The notes under the pieces: model-generated
What the model was told of the DNA's origin: nothing
Database searches by the model: none
What the model saw: only the letters and a program-made list of their open reading frames with translations
NCBI GenBank assembly: GCA_049115815.1
Contig: JAGDZO010000006.1
Location: 434,001-498,000 of the forward strand
DNA length: 64,000 bases
From: Marinoscillum sp049115815
GTDB lineage: Bacteria > Bacteroidota > Bacteroidia > Cytophagales > Cyclobacteriaceae
Direction: 5' to 3'
Made by a program: the position numbers and the translations under genes
In this document: positions 45,038 through 53,747 of the stretch, piece by piece
Numbering within the stretch: the stretch's first letter is position 1
How the letters are laid out: the number at the start of each line of letters is the position of its first letter

Positions 45038-45802
45038 TCAGCCTCTCTTAAATGCCAAAAGGGAGTCCGAAGAAGCTGACTCATCAAAATAGTATCCATC
45101 GGTATCAAATCCCTTCAATTCTTCCACTGATTGAATCCTATTCTTGATCATATAGCGAGCCATCATACCTCGAGCTTTTTTAGCAAAAAATGACACGATT
45201 TTGTATTGCCCGTTGTTGAAGTCTTTGAATTCCACATCGACCACATTGGCTTTTAACGCCTTAAGGTCTACGGCTTTAAAATATTCAACAGATGCCAGAT
45301 TCAACACCACCTGGTCTCCTTGCGCCAGCATGTCGCGTCTCAGCACCTTTGCTATATCCTTGCCCCAATACTGATATAAGTTCTTTGCCTTATCGACGTT
45401 AAGTTTCGTGCCCATCTCCAACCTGTAGGGCTGTATCAGATCTAAAGGCCTTAAAAGCCCATAAAGTCCAGATAATATTCGTAAGTGAGTTTGCGAAAAC
45501 TCAACATCCTCTTGTGTGAAATCTTCTGCCTGCAATCCGAGATATACATCACCCTTAAAGGCAAACAAACTTTGCTTGGCGTTATGGCTTGTATGCCTGC
45601 CAGAAAACTTCTGAAATCTCTTCACATTTAAATGTGCCAGATCCTCACTGATGCCCATCATGTTTTGCAGATCATCAGCATCGTGTGTTTTGATTTCATC
45701 CAAAATAGCTTTGGACTTATCAAATAACCGCGCTTTGGACTTTTCAAACTCAACTTTTGACTCAAAATCCAGGGTTTTTGCTGGAGATACGACTGCTATC
45801 AT
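45038..45802 (-). CDS. yaaA: Peroxide stress protein YaaA (DUF328)
   Basis: 254 aa. It matches the YaaA family: MIAVVSPAKTLDFES at the start, LSGLYGLLRPLDLIQPYRLEMGTKL in the middle, VNLASVEYFKAVD and FFAKKARGMMARYMI near the end. YaaA lowers free iron and limits oxidative DNA damage in Escherichia coli. The protein is cytosolic. An exact -7 box lies about 45 bp before the start. Confidence 0.92.
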   Translation of the reverse strand: MIAVVSPAKTLDFESKVEFEKSKARLFDKSKAILDEIKTHDADDLQNMMGISEDLAHLNVKRFQKFSGRHTSHNAKQSLFAFKGDVYLGLQAEDFTQEDVEFSQTHLRILSGLYGLLRPLDLIQPYRLEMGTKLNVDKAKNLYQYWGKDIAKVLRRDMLAQGDQVVLNLASVEYFKAVDLKALKANVVDVEFKDFNNGQYKIVSFFAKKARGMMARYMIKNRIQSVEELKGFDTDGYYFDESASSDSLLAFKRG

Positions 45803-45846
45803 TTTGATCTTTTAAGAATAATCGATTGACACTATGAATTGTTAGA

Positions 45847-45854
45847 CAAATGTA
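45847..45854 (-). promoter_or_regulatory. -7 box of yaaA
   Basis: Reverse-strand TACATTTG, an exact TAnnTTTG match. The transcript would begin about 38 nt before the ATG. The -33 box is not clear. Confidence 0.45.
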
Positions 45855-45925
45855 GAAATGAAAGTGTGTTCTACTGGTCGAACGCTCAAGAGATTTCGTA
45901 ATTTTATCCTCTAAAGAAATAGCAT

Positions 45926-47284
45926 TTGTTATCAAAATTGTACTCCGTAATTGATGTTGAAACCACAGGTGGTCAACCCAGTCTTTCGAAGATTACGGAT
46001 ATATCTATTTTCGTCACTGATGGATATGAAGTGCTGGATGAGTTTTCTAGTCTTGTCAATCCCAAAATGGCCATTCCTGAATTCATTACTCAGCTCACAG
46101 GAATTGATGATGATATGGTCAGTGATGCCCCAACTTTTGAGGAGATCGCCAAAAGAATCATTGAGGTAACTGAAAACACCACGTTCGTGGCTCATAATGT
46201 CAATTTTGATTTTGGGATGATCAGTGGTGAATTCAAAAGACTAGGCTATGATTATCAACGAGATAAGCTATGTACTGTAAGACTCGCTAGAAAATATCTG
46301 CCAGGACACAGGAGTTATAGTCTAGGCAACATCTGCGAAGCGCTTCAAATCCCGATTAAGGGACGACATAGAGCACGTGGAGATGCTGAAGCTACGGTTG
46401 AATTGTTCAATGTCATCATGAATGCTTCGGACGGACGTCCGACCACACAGAATGATAAGTGGGTCAAGTGCCTTCCTGCTCACATCGACAGGTCTCAAAT
46501 AGATGATCTACCTATAGGACCTGGAGTTTTATATCTGAAGAATGAAGTGGGAGAGGTATTAGAGATCAGTGCAGCAGAAAACGTACAACAAGCTGCGATA
46601 AAGCTCCTTCAGAGCACCTCTAAGAGAAACAAAGAAATCAAATCAACATTGCATACCATCGTAGCAGAGGCCTATGGCTGGGGTCTTATTGCACAATTGA
46701 AGGCAATGAGTGAAAAGCAGAAACTAACTAGCTCCAAACCAAAACGAGCTATCAAACTGCCCACTTACGGTTTAAGTTTTAGATATGATCTATTTGGCTA
46801 TGTCAATCTTAGTGTAGAAAAACTCAAGACCAACTACACTGATCAATGTCGATTTCATTCCCTTAAGGAGGGGAAGGCATATCTTGAATCCATCTGCAGC
46901 AAACACAAGCTATGCGATAGTTTATCCGGTCTTGAACTAAAGTCAGGATGTAAAAACTTGACTTGCAAAGGGGCTTGTAGGCAAATAGAGACTCCTCAGG
47001 CTTACAATGAAAGAGTTAGAAGCGCATTGAATAACACAAGCCAAAGCCAACGCAGCTATGCTTTGATCCAAAAAGATCCTCATGAAGATAGAAGGCATAT
47101 TGTACTTATTGAAAATGATGAGCTTGCAGGCACCATCCAATTTAGCGCAGATGAAGTCATACAGTCCAAAGACCAGATAATGGACTTATTGGTTCCTGAG
47201 GCATCTACTAGCGAAAAGATGAAAGTCGTAGAAAAGTATCTCGAGAAACATCGCAGAAAAGTACAAGTGCTTGAATTCGACTAA
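45926..47284 (+). CDS. DEDDh exonuclease fused to a degenerate GIY-YIG domain and a Cho-like Cys region
   Basis: 452 aa. Residues 1-165 are a DnaQ-like exonuclease with Asp10, Glu12, Asp95, His148 and Asp153 all present, so probably active. From about 198 a GIY-YIG (UvrC/Cho-type) domain follows, but it is altered: where active enzymes have Tyr-x-Gly and then the catalytic Arg, this has Glu213-Ile-Ser215 and Ala223. The cleavage activity of that domain is therefore likely lost. The C-terminal part has Cys324/330 and Cys342/347/351 (GCKNLTCKGACR), as in Cho-like proteins. The start is TTG, right after an in-frame stop, with no ATG available. This is probably a DNA-repair nuclease. Confidence 0.85.
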   Translation: MLSKLYSVIDVETTGGQPSLSKITDISIFVTDGYEVLDEFSSLVNPKMAIPEFITQLTGIDDDMVSDAPTFEEIAKRIIEVTENTTFVAHNVNFDFGMISGEFKRLGYDYQRDKLCTVRLARKYLPGHRSYSLGNICEALQIPIKGRHRARGDAEATVELFNVIMNASDGRPTTQNDKWVKCLPAHIDRSQIDDLPIGPGVLYLKNEVGEVLEISAAENVQQAAIKLLQSTSKRNKEIKSTLHTIVAEAYGWGLIAQLKAMSEKQKLTSSKPKRAIKLPTYGLSFRYDLFGYVNLSVEKLKTNYTDQCRFHSLKEGKAYLESICSKHKLCDSLSGLELKSGCKNLTCKGACRQIETPQAYNERVRSALNNTSQSQRSYALIQKDPHEDRRHIVLIENDELAGTIQFSADEVIQSKDQIMDLLVPEASTSEKMKVVEKYLEKHRRKVQVLEFD

Positions 47285-47387
47285 TCTTATTTGAATCTAT
47301 AGCTTCGTAGTAGTTTTGAAAATTGTTACTAGATAGCCTTCAGAGGTTTAATTGGTTCAATGAACTGACTAATCGACTTGATCTGTC

Positions 47388-47395
47388 TACCTTTG
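47388..47395 (+). promoter_or_regulatory. -7 box of the DEAD-box helicase gene
   Basis: TACCTTTG, an exact TAnnTTTG match. The transcript would start near 47401, so the leader to the TTG start is only about 17 nt. Confidence 0.5.
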
Positions 47396-47417
47396 CAGCT
47401 CATTTAACAATATATTT

Positions 47418-49127
47418 TTGAATAATTTCAGCAAACTAGGACTTTCTAATTCAATTCTAGAAGTTCTAAACCAACTCGGGTTCGAGAACCCGACACCCAT
47501 CCAAGAAAAAGCCATTCCATTATTACTAGAAAATGAGTCGACCGACTTTATTGGCCTAGCTCAAACAGGAACAGGAAAAACAGCCGCTTTTGGTTTACCA
47601 TTGATCGACCTTATCGATGAGAAGAATGGAGCCACTCAAGCATTGATTATGGCACCCACTAGAGAATTGGGCCAGCAGACAGCCAAGCAATTGGTGGATT
47701 TCAGTAGAAATAATAAGGCAGTCAATATAGAAGTGGTTTATGGTGGAGCACCCATAATGAACCAAATCAAAGCGCTTAGAAGACCTACACAAATCGTAGT
47801 AGCAACTCCGGGTAGGTTGATAGATTTGATTAAACGTAAGTCAATCAAACTTGATGATGTAAAATATGTAGTCCTTGATGAAGCAGATGAAATGCTCAAC
47901 ATGGGATTCAAAGAAGAAATTGACACCATACTCTCATATACACCTGAGAATCGGGTTACGTGGCTTTTCTCTGCTACTATGCCGAATGAGATTAGAAGAA
48001 TCACTAAGAAATACATGACCGATCCTGTAGAGGTTTCGGTAAATAGTGAGCAGAAAAGTAACGTAGATATTACGCATCAGTTTGTTACTACCAAAACAGG
48101 CAACAAGCTCGCTGCTCTGAAGAGATTCCTTGATATGCAACCTGATATGCGTGGTATTATGTTTTGCCGTACAAGAAGAGAGACTCAGGAAATAGCTGAC
48201 AATCTGAGCAATGACGGATATGGAGCAGAAGCTCTCCATGGTGAATTGTCACAGTCACAAAGAGATGCTGTGATGAAAAGGTTTAAAACCAGGTCTATGC
48301 AGCTACTGGTGGCTACAGATGTTGCAGCCAGAGGTATAGATGTGAACGATCTTACTCACGTAATGCATCATACTTTGCCAGATCAATTGGAGAGTTATAC
48401 TCACAGAAGTGGAAGAACAGGGCGAGCAGGTAAAAAAGGTATTTCCCTAGCATTCATCAACCCAAGAGAGGGTAGAAGAATTGAAGAACTTGAACGCAAA
48501 ATAAAGGTTAAATTTGAGAGAATAGAAGTGCCTACTTTGGAGGCTTTGAAATCCAATAGAATTCATAGCTGGGCTACCTTCATTATCAATACCAAGGTCG
48601 ACGATCAGTCAGAAAAAATTTTAGAAGGTGTTCAAGAGCAGTTTGCTCATTTGAGCAAAGACGATCTACTCAAAAGGTTGATCACTACTCAGCTTGACAA
48701 TATCATGACCTCTAGCGGAGGTGACTCGAATCTCAACGAGGCTTTTGGAGGATCACCAGAAAGACGTGATAGAAGTAAGTTTAATCGATACTTTGTCAAT
48801 ATTGGGAGCATAGACGGCATGACCAAAGCTGACCTTTTGCATTTCCTGTCTGACATATCAGGTGTAGATCGTAAGTTTTTTGGAGACATTACGCTTCAAA
48901 AAAATTGTTCTTACTTCGATGTAGATGGAGGGAAAGACAAAGGCATGAACCTGAAGTTTGAAGGTGTAGAAGTAGAAGGTAGAAGCATCCGCGTCAATAG
49001 AGATGACCAAGGAGGCGCTCGTGAAAAGCGTTCATTCTCAGGAAAGAAGAGAGACGGAGGTGGACGTCCAAGATCCAATTCCTCTAGACCTAAGAAAGAA
49101 TTTAGAAGACCAAGTAGAAGAAGATAG
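47418..49127 (+). CDS. DEAD-box ATP-dependent RNA helicase (DeaD/CsdA type)
   Basis: 569 aa. Q-motif and RecA cores: GFENPTPIQEKAIP, AQTGTGKT (Walker A), VLDEADEML, FSATMP, and the second core with TDVAARGIDV and HRSGRTGRAGK. After them comes a DbpA-type RNA-binding domain (about 455-535, RYFVNIGSIDGMTKADLLHF) and an Arg/Lys/Ser-rich tail. This build matches CsdA/DeaD, which remodel rRNA and mRNA, especially at low temperature. The start is TTG; the next Met is 80 residues in, past Walker A. A gene for a small charged protein of cold-shock context follows. Confidence 0.93.
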   Translation: MNNFSKLGLSNSILEVLNQLGFENPTPIQEKAIPLLLENESTDFIGLAQTGTGKTAAFGLPLIDLIDEKNGATQALIMAPTRELGQQTAKQLVDFSRNNKAVNIEVVYGGAPIMNQIKALRRPTQIVVATPGRLIDLIKRKSIKLDDVKYVVLDEADEMLNMGFKEEIDTILSYTPENRVTWLFSATMPNEIRRITKKYMTDPVEVSVNSEQKSNVDITHQFVTTKTGNKLAALKRFLDMQPDMRGIMFCRTRRETQEIADNLSNDGYGAEALHGELSQSQRDAVMKRFKTRSMQLLVATDVAARGIDVNDLTHVMHHTLPDQLESYTHRSGRTGRAGKKGISLAFINPREGRRIEELERKIKVKFERIEVPTLEALKSNRIHSWATFIINTKVDDQSEKILEGVQEQFAHLSKDDLLKRLITTQLDNIMTSSGGDSNLNEAFGGSPERRDRSKFNRYFVNIGSIDGMTKADLLHFLSDISGVDRKFFGDITLQKNCSYFDVDGGKDKGMNLKFEGVEVEGRSIRVNRDDQGGAREKRSFSGKKRDGGGRPRSNSSRPKKEFRRPSRRR

Positions 49128-49181
49128 ACATCAAGTGGTTGTTTGGTTGGTTTTGATGAACCTAATACCAATCGAATAACC

Positions 49182-49189
49182 TATCTTTG
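49182..49189 (+). promoter_or_regulatory. -7 box for the small charged protein gene (long leader)
   Basis: TATCTTTG, an exact TAnnTTTG match. The transcript would start near 49196, about 209 nt before the ATG at 49405. TTTG lies upstream at 49152-49155, but with a 26-bp spacer. Confidence 0.45.
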
Positions 49190-49192
49190 TGG

Positions 49193-49404
49193 CTATAAAT
49201 GGCATATTTAGTACCTAATGCCAAGCTTGAAATTTTGAGTTACGATCACGCATTTTAGATTATCCACGAATAATCACGTGATTATCAGCATCTTAAAGGT
49301 CATGAATCCTTGACCACATTCAAATTTCGAGTTGTAAATTGATGTAAGTCATTTGGCGTGTGCATCAAGGTAGTTTGTATCACTTAATTACGATAAATAG
49401 TAGT
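49193..49404 (+). promoter_or_regulatory. Long 5' leader with two inverted repeats
   Basis: The stretch before the small gene holds TGGCAT...ATGCCA (12-nt loop) near 49200-49223 and a perfect 16-bp palindrome at 49270-49285 (ATAATCACGTGATTAT). No ORF of note lies in this 277-bp gap. The palindrome could be a DNA operator or part of a structured leader RNA. Confidence 0.45.
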
Positions 49405-49632
49405 ATGGCAAGATCACAAAATAGCTTTATCAAGAAGCAAAAGGAAAAGAAGAAACTTCAGAAGCGTAAAGAGAAGGAAGAGAAGAAAATGGAACGCAAA
49501 GAAGACAACAACAAAGGTGGGTCTCTTGATGATATGATTGCGTGGGTTGATGAATTTGGGAATATCGTTGATGAGAAGCCTGAGGAAAAACCAGTTAAGA
49601 AAAAGGACGATAAACCTGCTGAACCAAAATAA
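49405..49632 (+). CDS. Small highly charged protein (75 aa), cold-shock-associated type
   Basis: 75 aa. The first 35 residues are Lys/Glu/Arg-rich and form a helix (FIKKQKEKKKLQKRKEKEEK), and a short acidic/aromatic part DDMIAWVDEFGNI follows. The family is known in Bacteroidota, usually near csp or helicase genes, but the function is unknown. I choose the ATG at 49405 (MARSQNSF), which matches the family start. The frame is open to 49360, but the upstream part is unlike it. It probably binds nucleic acid through the basic helix. A strong terminator follows. Confidence 0.75.
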   Translation: MARSQNSFIKKQKEKKKLQKRKEKEEKKMERKEDNNKGGSLDDMIAWVDEFGNIVDEKPEEKPVKKKDDKPAEPK

Positions 49633-49654
49633 ACAGTTTCGTCTGTTCGATAAT

Positions 49655-49692
49655 AAAAAGCCCTTATGATCTGAGATCATAAGGGCTTTTCT
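49655..49692. terminator. Bidirectional terminator between small protein gene and ybiT
   Basis: Perfect 16-bp stem (49656-49671 with 49675-49690) with a 3-nt loop. A-run before and T-run after. Confidence 0.92.
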
Positions 49693-49709
49693 TTGTGTCG
49701 TACTTAGCT

Positions 49710-51308
49710 CTAGGCCATACTCGCACGTTTGGATTCTATGTATTCATCATACGTTCCCAATTTGTCTACAATGCCATTTGGCGACAGCTCAATGATTCTA
49801 TTGGCGATAGTCTGCGTAAAGGTGTGATCATGAGAAGTAAAGATAATAGTGCCCGGAAAATCTTGCAGGGAATTGTTTAGAGCTTGAATCGATTCCAAAT
49901 CAAGGTGATTGGTTGGATCATCCATCAACAATAGGTTAGCTCCTTGTAGCATCATTCTGCTCAGCATGCATCTCACTTTCTCTCCTCCCGATAGTACTCG
50001 GCATTTCTTCAAAGTCTCTTGTCCAGAGAAAAGCATTTTACCAAGGAACCCTCTGATGTACACTTCATCTTTTTCGCCTGGAGAAAACTCTCTCAGCCAA
50101 TCAATCAGGTTTTCATCATTGTCAAAATACTTTTCGTTTTCGTTTGGTAGATAGGCATGTGTCACTGTCTGTCCAAACTTAAATGACCCACTATCTGCTT
50201 TTTCTTCTTCTGCAAGAATCTTGAATAGGGTAGTCATCGCAAGGCTATTGTCACCGACTAAAGCTATCTTCTCGCCCTTATTGACAAATAAGTCAAAATC
50301 CTTAAAGAGCACATCGCCATCAATCGATTTACTCAAGCCTTTTATCTCAAGGATTTGATCCCCTGCGACTCTGTTTTGAGTGAAGATAATTGCAGGATAT
50401 TTCCTGTTAGAAGGCTGGATATCATCTACATTGATCTTTTCGAGTAATTTCTTTCTAGATGTAGCTTGCTTTGACTTAGAAGCATTGGCACTGAATCTAG
50501 CGATAAAGTCCTGAAGTTCTTTTTTCTTCTCTTCGGCCTTTTTATTGGCAGAAGATCGCTGTGCTAGGGCCAATTGGCTAGACTCATACCAAAACGAGTA
50601 ATTACCAGTATATACTTTGATAGCCCCGAAATCCACATCAGCGATGTGCGTACAGACAGTATCCAGGAAGTGTCTATCGTGAGAAACAACGATGACGGTA
50701 TTCTTGAAATCCAACAAATAATTTTCTAACCATTCTATGGTCTTGAGGTCAAGGTCGTTGGTAGGCTCATCCAGAATCAAAATATCAGGATTTCCAAAAA
50801 GCGCCTGTGCTAGTAGTACTCTTACTTTGTGCTGATTGCTCAGCTCATTCATAGGTCTGAAATGATCGGCCTCTACAATTCCAAGACCGCTAAGCAACGC
50901 GGCTGCATCTGATTCAGCATTCCATCCGTCCATTTCGGCAAATTCTGTCTCTAGATCTGAAACTCGGTTTCCATCTTCTTCCGAAAAATCGGGCTTGCTA
51001 TACAGGGCTTCCTTCTCTTTCATGTTGGCCCAAAGCTTATCATGTCCCATGAGGACAGTGTCTAAGACCGGGAATTCATCATAAGCAAAGTGATCTTGCT
51101 TGAGGACTGCCATGCGCTTCTCTGGTTCTATATGAACCCTGCCTGAATTGGCCGAAATTTCACCAGATAAGATTTTAAGAAAGGTAGACTTACCAGCACC
51201 ATTGGCGCCAATGATACCATAGCAGTTGCCTCCAGTAAACTTGACATTTACTTCATCAAAAAGAACCCTTTTGCCGAATTGTAGAGAGATATTCTCTGTA
51301 GAAATCAT
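49710..51308 (-). CDS. ybiT: ABC-F translation factor, YbiT subfamily
   Basis: 532 aa with two ATP-binding cassettes and no membrane part. First Walker A GANGAGKST; second GDNSLAMTT (the usual GKS is changed to AMT). The first signature is altered (LSNQHKVRVLLAQALF), which is typical of YbiT, while the second is LSGGEKVRCMLSRMM. The interdomain linker has RFSANASKSKQATSRKK, diagnostic of the YbiT branch. ABC-F proteins bind the ribosome E site and gate translation or antibiotic access. It has an exact -7 box 23 bp before the start. Confidence 0.9.
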   Translation of the reverse strand: MISTENISLQFGKRVLFDEVNVKFTGGNCYGIIGANGAGKSTFLKILSGEISANSGRVHIEPEKRMAVLKQDHFAYDEFPVLDTVLMGHDKLWANMKEKEALYSKPDFSEEDGNRVSDLETEFAEMDGWNAESDAAALLSGLGIVEADHFRPMNELSNQHKVRVLLAQALFGNPDILILDEPTNDLDLKTIEWLENYLLDFKNTVIVVSHDRHFLDTVCTHIADVDFGAIKVYTGNYSFWYESSQLALAQRSSANKKAEEKKKELQDFIARFSANASKSKQATSRKKLLEKINVDDIQPSNRKYPAIIFTQNRVAGDQILEIKGLSKSIDGDVLFKDFDLFVNKGEKIALVGDNSLAMTTLFKILAEEEKADSGSFKFGQTVTHAYLPNENEKYFDNDENLIDWLREFSPGEKDEVYIRGFLGKMLFSGQETLKKCRVLSGGEKVRCMLSRMMLQGANLLLMDDPTNHLDLESIQALNNSLQDFPGTIIFTSHDHTFTQTIANRIIELSPNGIVDKLGTYDEYIESKRASMA

Positions 51309-51330
51309 ATGTACTCAAATTTTGAAAGTG

Positions 51331-51338
51331 CAAAAATA
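51331..51338 (-). promoter_or_regulatory. -7 box of ybiT
   Basis: Reverse-strand TATTTTTG, an exact match. Transcription would start about 16 nt before the ATG. Confidence 0.45.
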
Positions 51339-51479
51339 GACTTTCGATGAGCCAATTACTAGGAATCCTCCAAACTCTATGACAGAACAAAACAGCGTTT
51401 ACGCTTTGGAAATGATTGTACGTCGGGTAGGGTATTCACTTAGTTGCTCGTCTTTATTGCAAACCACCTCAGATTTAAA

Positions 51480-51680
51480 ATGCATCAGTCAAAAGAAATA
51501 CACTGCGATCATCCTTACCAAGCTGTTAGACTTGTGAGATATCTTCAAAAGAAAGAGCAGTCCTTGCCAAAAACCGTAGTTATCAAGGACTTTTCAGATA
51601 ATGATGTTCTTGAAAACTTTGCTAAAAAGCTTCGGGAATTGGTCTCTCCGTCAATCATTGAAGTAATTTATACTCCCTAA
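51480..51680 (+). CDS. Small hypothetical protein (66 aa)
   Basis: 66 aa from the ATG at 51480; a TTG 36 bases upstream (51444) would give 78 aa. The composition is normal for a coding region (HQSKEIHCDHPYQAVRL, then a Lys/Glu helix), and the C-terminus IIEVIYTP has a folded look. No family recognised. The stop codon lies inside the first copy of a 22-bp tandem duplication. It could be a real small gene or a chance frame. Confidence 0.45.
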   Translation: MHQSKEIHCDHPYQAVRLVRYLQKKEQSLPKTVVIKDFSDNDVLENFAKKLRELVSPSIIEVIYTP

Positions 51681-51715
51681 CAGAGTCATCAAAACTCCCT
51701 AACAGAGTCATCAAA
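51672..51715. repeat. Perfect 22-bp tandem duplication between convergent genes
   Basis: Two identical adjacent copies (51672-51693 and 51694-51715). The first includes the stop of the small ORF, and the second includes the stop of the pullulanase gene. Without the duplication the two stops would be 8 bp apart. Confidence 0.97.
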
Positions 51716-53693
51716 GTTTATAAAGAATGGCCATTGAAATAGGAGGGACTGTCAAATTCTCCTTGCCATAAATGACCTCATTGGGATAAAACTGATCTCC
51801 TAAAACAGCCACTTGCATGCCTTGATGGTCGACCGAAGCTACTGCATTTCGGGCATTATATATTACTCTTATTTCACTCCAAGAATCGCCGTTAGCATTT
51901 CCTGATATAGTGAAGCTTACCAAGCCATTCTGATCTTCCCCGAAGGTTAATTGAGATCTTACCATATCGGCTGAGCGCATATAAAATGCAGGATGATTCT
52001 TTCTTAGCTCAATTAACCGCTGATGGTACTCAAAGACGTTGATGTTCTGTGATTTCCAATCCCAATCAATCTGATTCACTTGGTCTGGTTGATTGTAGCT
52101 ATTGTGTTCGCCTCCTTTTGTACGCAACATTTCTACGCCAGCATGCAAGAATGGGATTCCCTGAGAAGTTAATACAATGGCATTCGCCAATTTCTGCATG
52201 GCGATGATTTCTGCCTCGGAGGCATCCGCCCGAGACATAATCAACTTGTCAAATAAAGTGTTGTTATCATGACAAGAAACATAAGAAACAGCCTGCCATG
52301 GTTCATTAGCCCAAGCCGTATCTGAGTAATTCACAGCTTCATAATCTATCTGAGGGTGCACAATGGAGCCAACTACTCCAAACTTAATGGACTCTTCCAT
52401 ATCCTCAGCGCCGCTGACAAAACCAGTGCTAAGATCATCAAAAACAGAACCCTTGATGCCATCTCTTATATCATCGCTAAAAGCTGAAACCCTAGGCATT
52501 CTATGAGTTTGTGCTTTCAAGGCTTGTTCTTCTGGAGCAAGTGGAGAACCTCCGGCAGTCCACCCTTCGCCATAAACAAATATGCTCGGATCTATTTGGT
52601 GTACGGCATCTGCCACGGCGTTCATGGTCTTTATGTCATGTATTCCCATTAAGTCAAACCTAAAACCATCTAAATGATACTCTCTCGCCCAGAACACCAC
52701 AGACTCAACAATAAATTTCCTGGCCATTGGTCTTTCGCTGGCGGTTTCATTGCCACAGCCTGAAGCATCTGACCAAGTACCATCACCATTTTGTCTATAA
52801 TAGTAGCCAGGTGATTCTCTGTTAAAGTTTGACTCGTCGGTTCTTCCTGTGTGATTATATACCACATCCAGAATGACTCCTATTCCATTGTCATGAAATG
52901 CTTTGACCATTTCCTTAAATTCCCTAATTCGAACCTCTGCGTTAAATGGATCAGATGAAAATGAGCCTTCGGGAACATTGTAATTTTTGGGATCATAACC
53001 CCAATTGAATTGGGCACTATCCAGATTCGTTTCATCTATAGAATAGTGGTCAAATGCTGGCAAAAGATGCAGGTGAGTAATTCCAAGTTCTTTCATGTGA
53101 TCAATGCCTGTCTTCAATCCATCAGAACTTACCGTACCTGACTCTACTAAACCTAAATATTTTCCGGGCTGAGTAGATCCTGAATTCTGATGTGAAGTAA
53201 TATCTCTGACATGCAACTCGTAAATAATAGCTTCATTGGGAGCGTTCATAGTAATCCGTTTATCAGATTCCCAACCTTCAGGATTGGTAGCAGACATATT
53301 CACAACCATGGCTCTGTCCCCATTTACCCCAACTGCAGTAGCATAAATACCCGGAGTTTCGTCCAGCCATTGGCCATCAATCCTCACTTGATACGTATAA
53401 TAGGTTCCTACTAAGTCCCTAGGCACTTCTACTTCCCACAGCCCCTCTTGATCAGATTTCATTTGTATAGTTTCAAATGCTTCGCCACCATTTCCAGATT
53501 CGTAAAGATTCAGTTTAGCTTGGGAGGCAAGTGGTGAGAATATTTTAAAACTCGACCTCTCCGGAGCATATTCTGCCCAAAGCGATTCATTGACATATGC
53601 AGGGTACTCATCATATGAGGTGTAGGTCTTAGGTTGTGATTCCATACAAGATGCAAATAGGAAGATCAGGGGTGAAATATATAGGGTTTTCAA
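51711..53693 (-). CDS. pulA: Type I pullulanase, lipoprotein (GH13)
   Basis: 660 aa. The lipobox FASC gives Cys16. An N-terminal CBM48-like beta domain (about 40-135) precedes the catalytic barrel. The pullulanase motif FNWGYDPKNYNVPEG starts at 229. The nucleophile is Asp347 (GFRFDLMG), the acid/base is Glu376 (VYGEGW), and the third Asp is in SCHDNNT near 485. It cleaves alpha-1,6 branch points in pullulan, starch or glycogen pieces at the cell surface or in the periplasm. The start is TTG at 53693; no ATG is available upstream. Confidence 0.9.
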   Translation of the reverse strand: MKTLYISPLIFLFASCMESQPKTYTSYDEYPAYVNESLWAEYAPERSSFKIFSPLASQAKLNLYESGNGGEAFETIQMKSDQEGLWEVEVPRDLVGTYYTYQVRIDGQWLDETPGIYATAVGVNGDRAMVVNMSATNPEGWESDKRITMNAPNEAIIYELHVRDITSHQNSGSTQPGKYLGLVESGTVSSDGLKTGIDHMKELGITHLHLLPAFDHYSIDETNLDSAQFNWGYDPKNYNVPEGSFSSDPFNAEVRIREFKEMVKAFHDNGIGVILDVVYNHTGRTDESNFNRESPGYYYRQNGDGTWSDASGCGNETASERPMARKFIVESVVFWAREYHLDGFRFDLMGIHDIKTMNAVADAVHQIDPSIFVYGEGWTAGGSPLAPEEQALKAQTHRMPRVSAFSDDIRDGIKGSVFDDLSTGFVSGAEDMEESIKFGVVGSIVHPQIDYEAVNYSDTAWANEPWQAVSYVSCHDNNTLFDKLIMSRADASEAEIIAMQKLANAIVLTSQGIPFLHAGVEMLRTKGGEHNSYNQPDQVNQIDWDWKSQNINVFEYHQRLIELRKNHPAFYMRSADMVRSQLTFGEDQNGLVSFTISGNANGDSWSEIRVIYNARNAVASVDHQGMQVAVLGDQFYPNEVIYGKENLTVPPISMAILYKL

Positions 53694-53747
53694 AACGATA
53701 TTGTTGAATGTTGAATGACTAAAATAAACCGAAATGTCTTAACGTAA

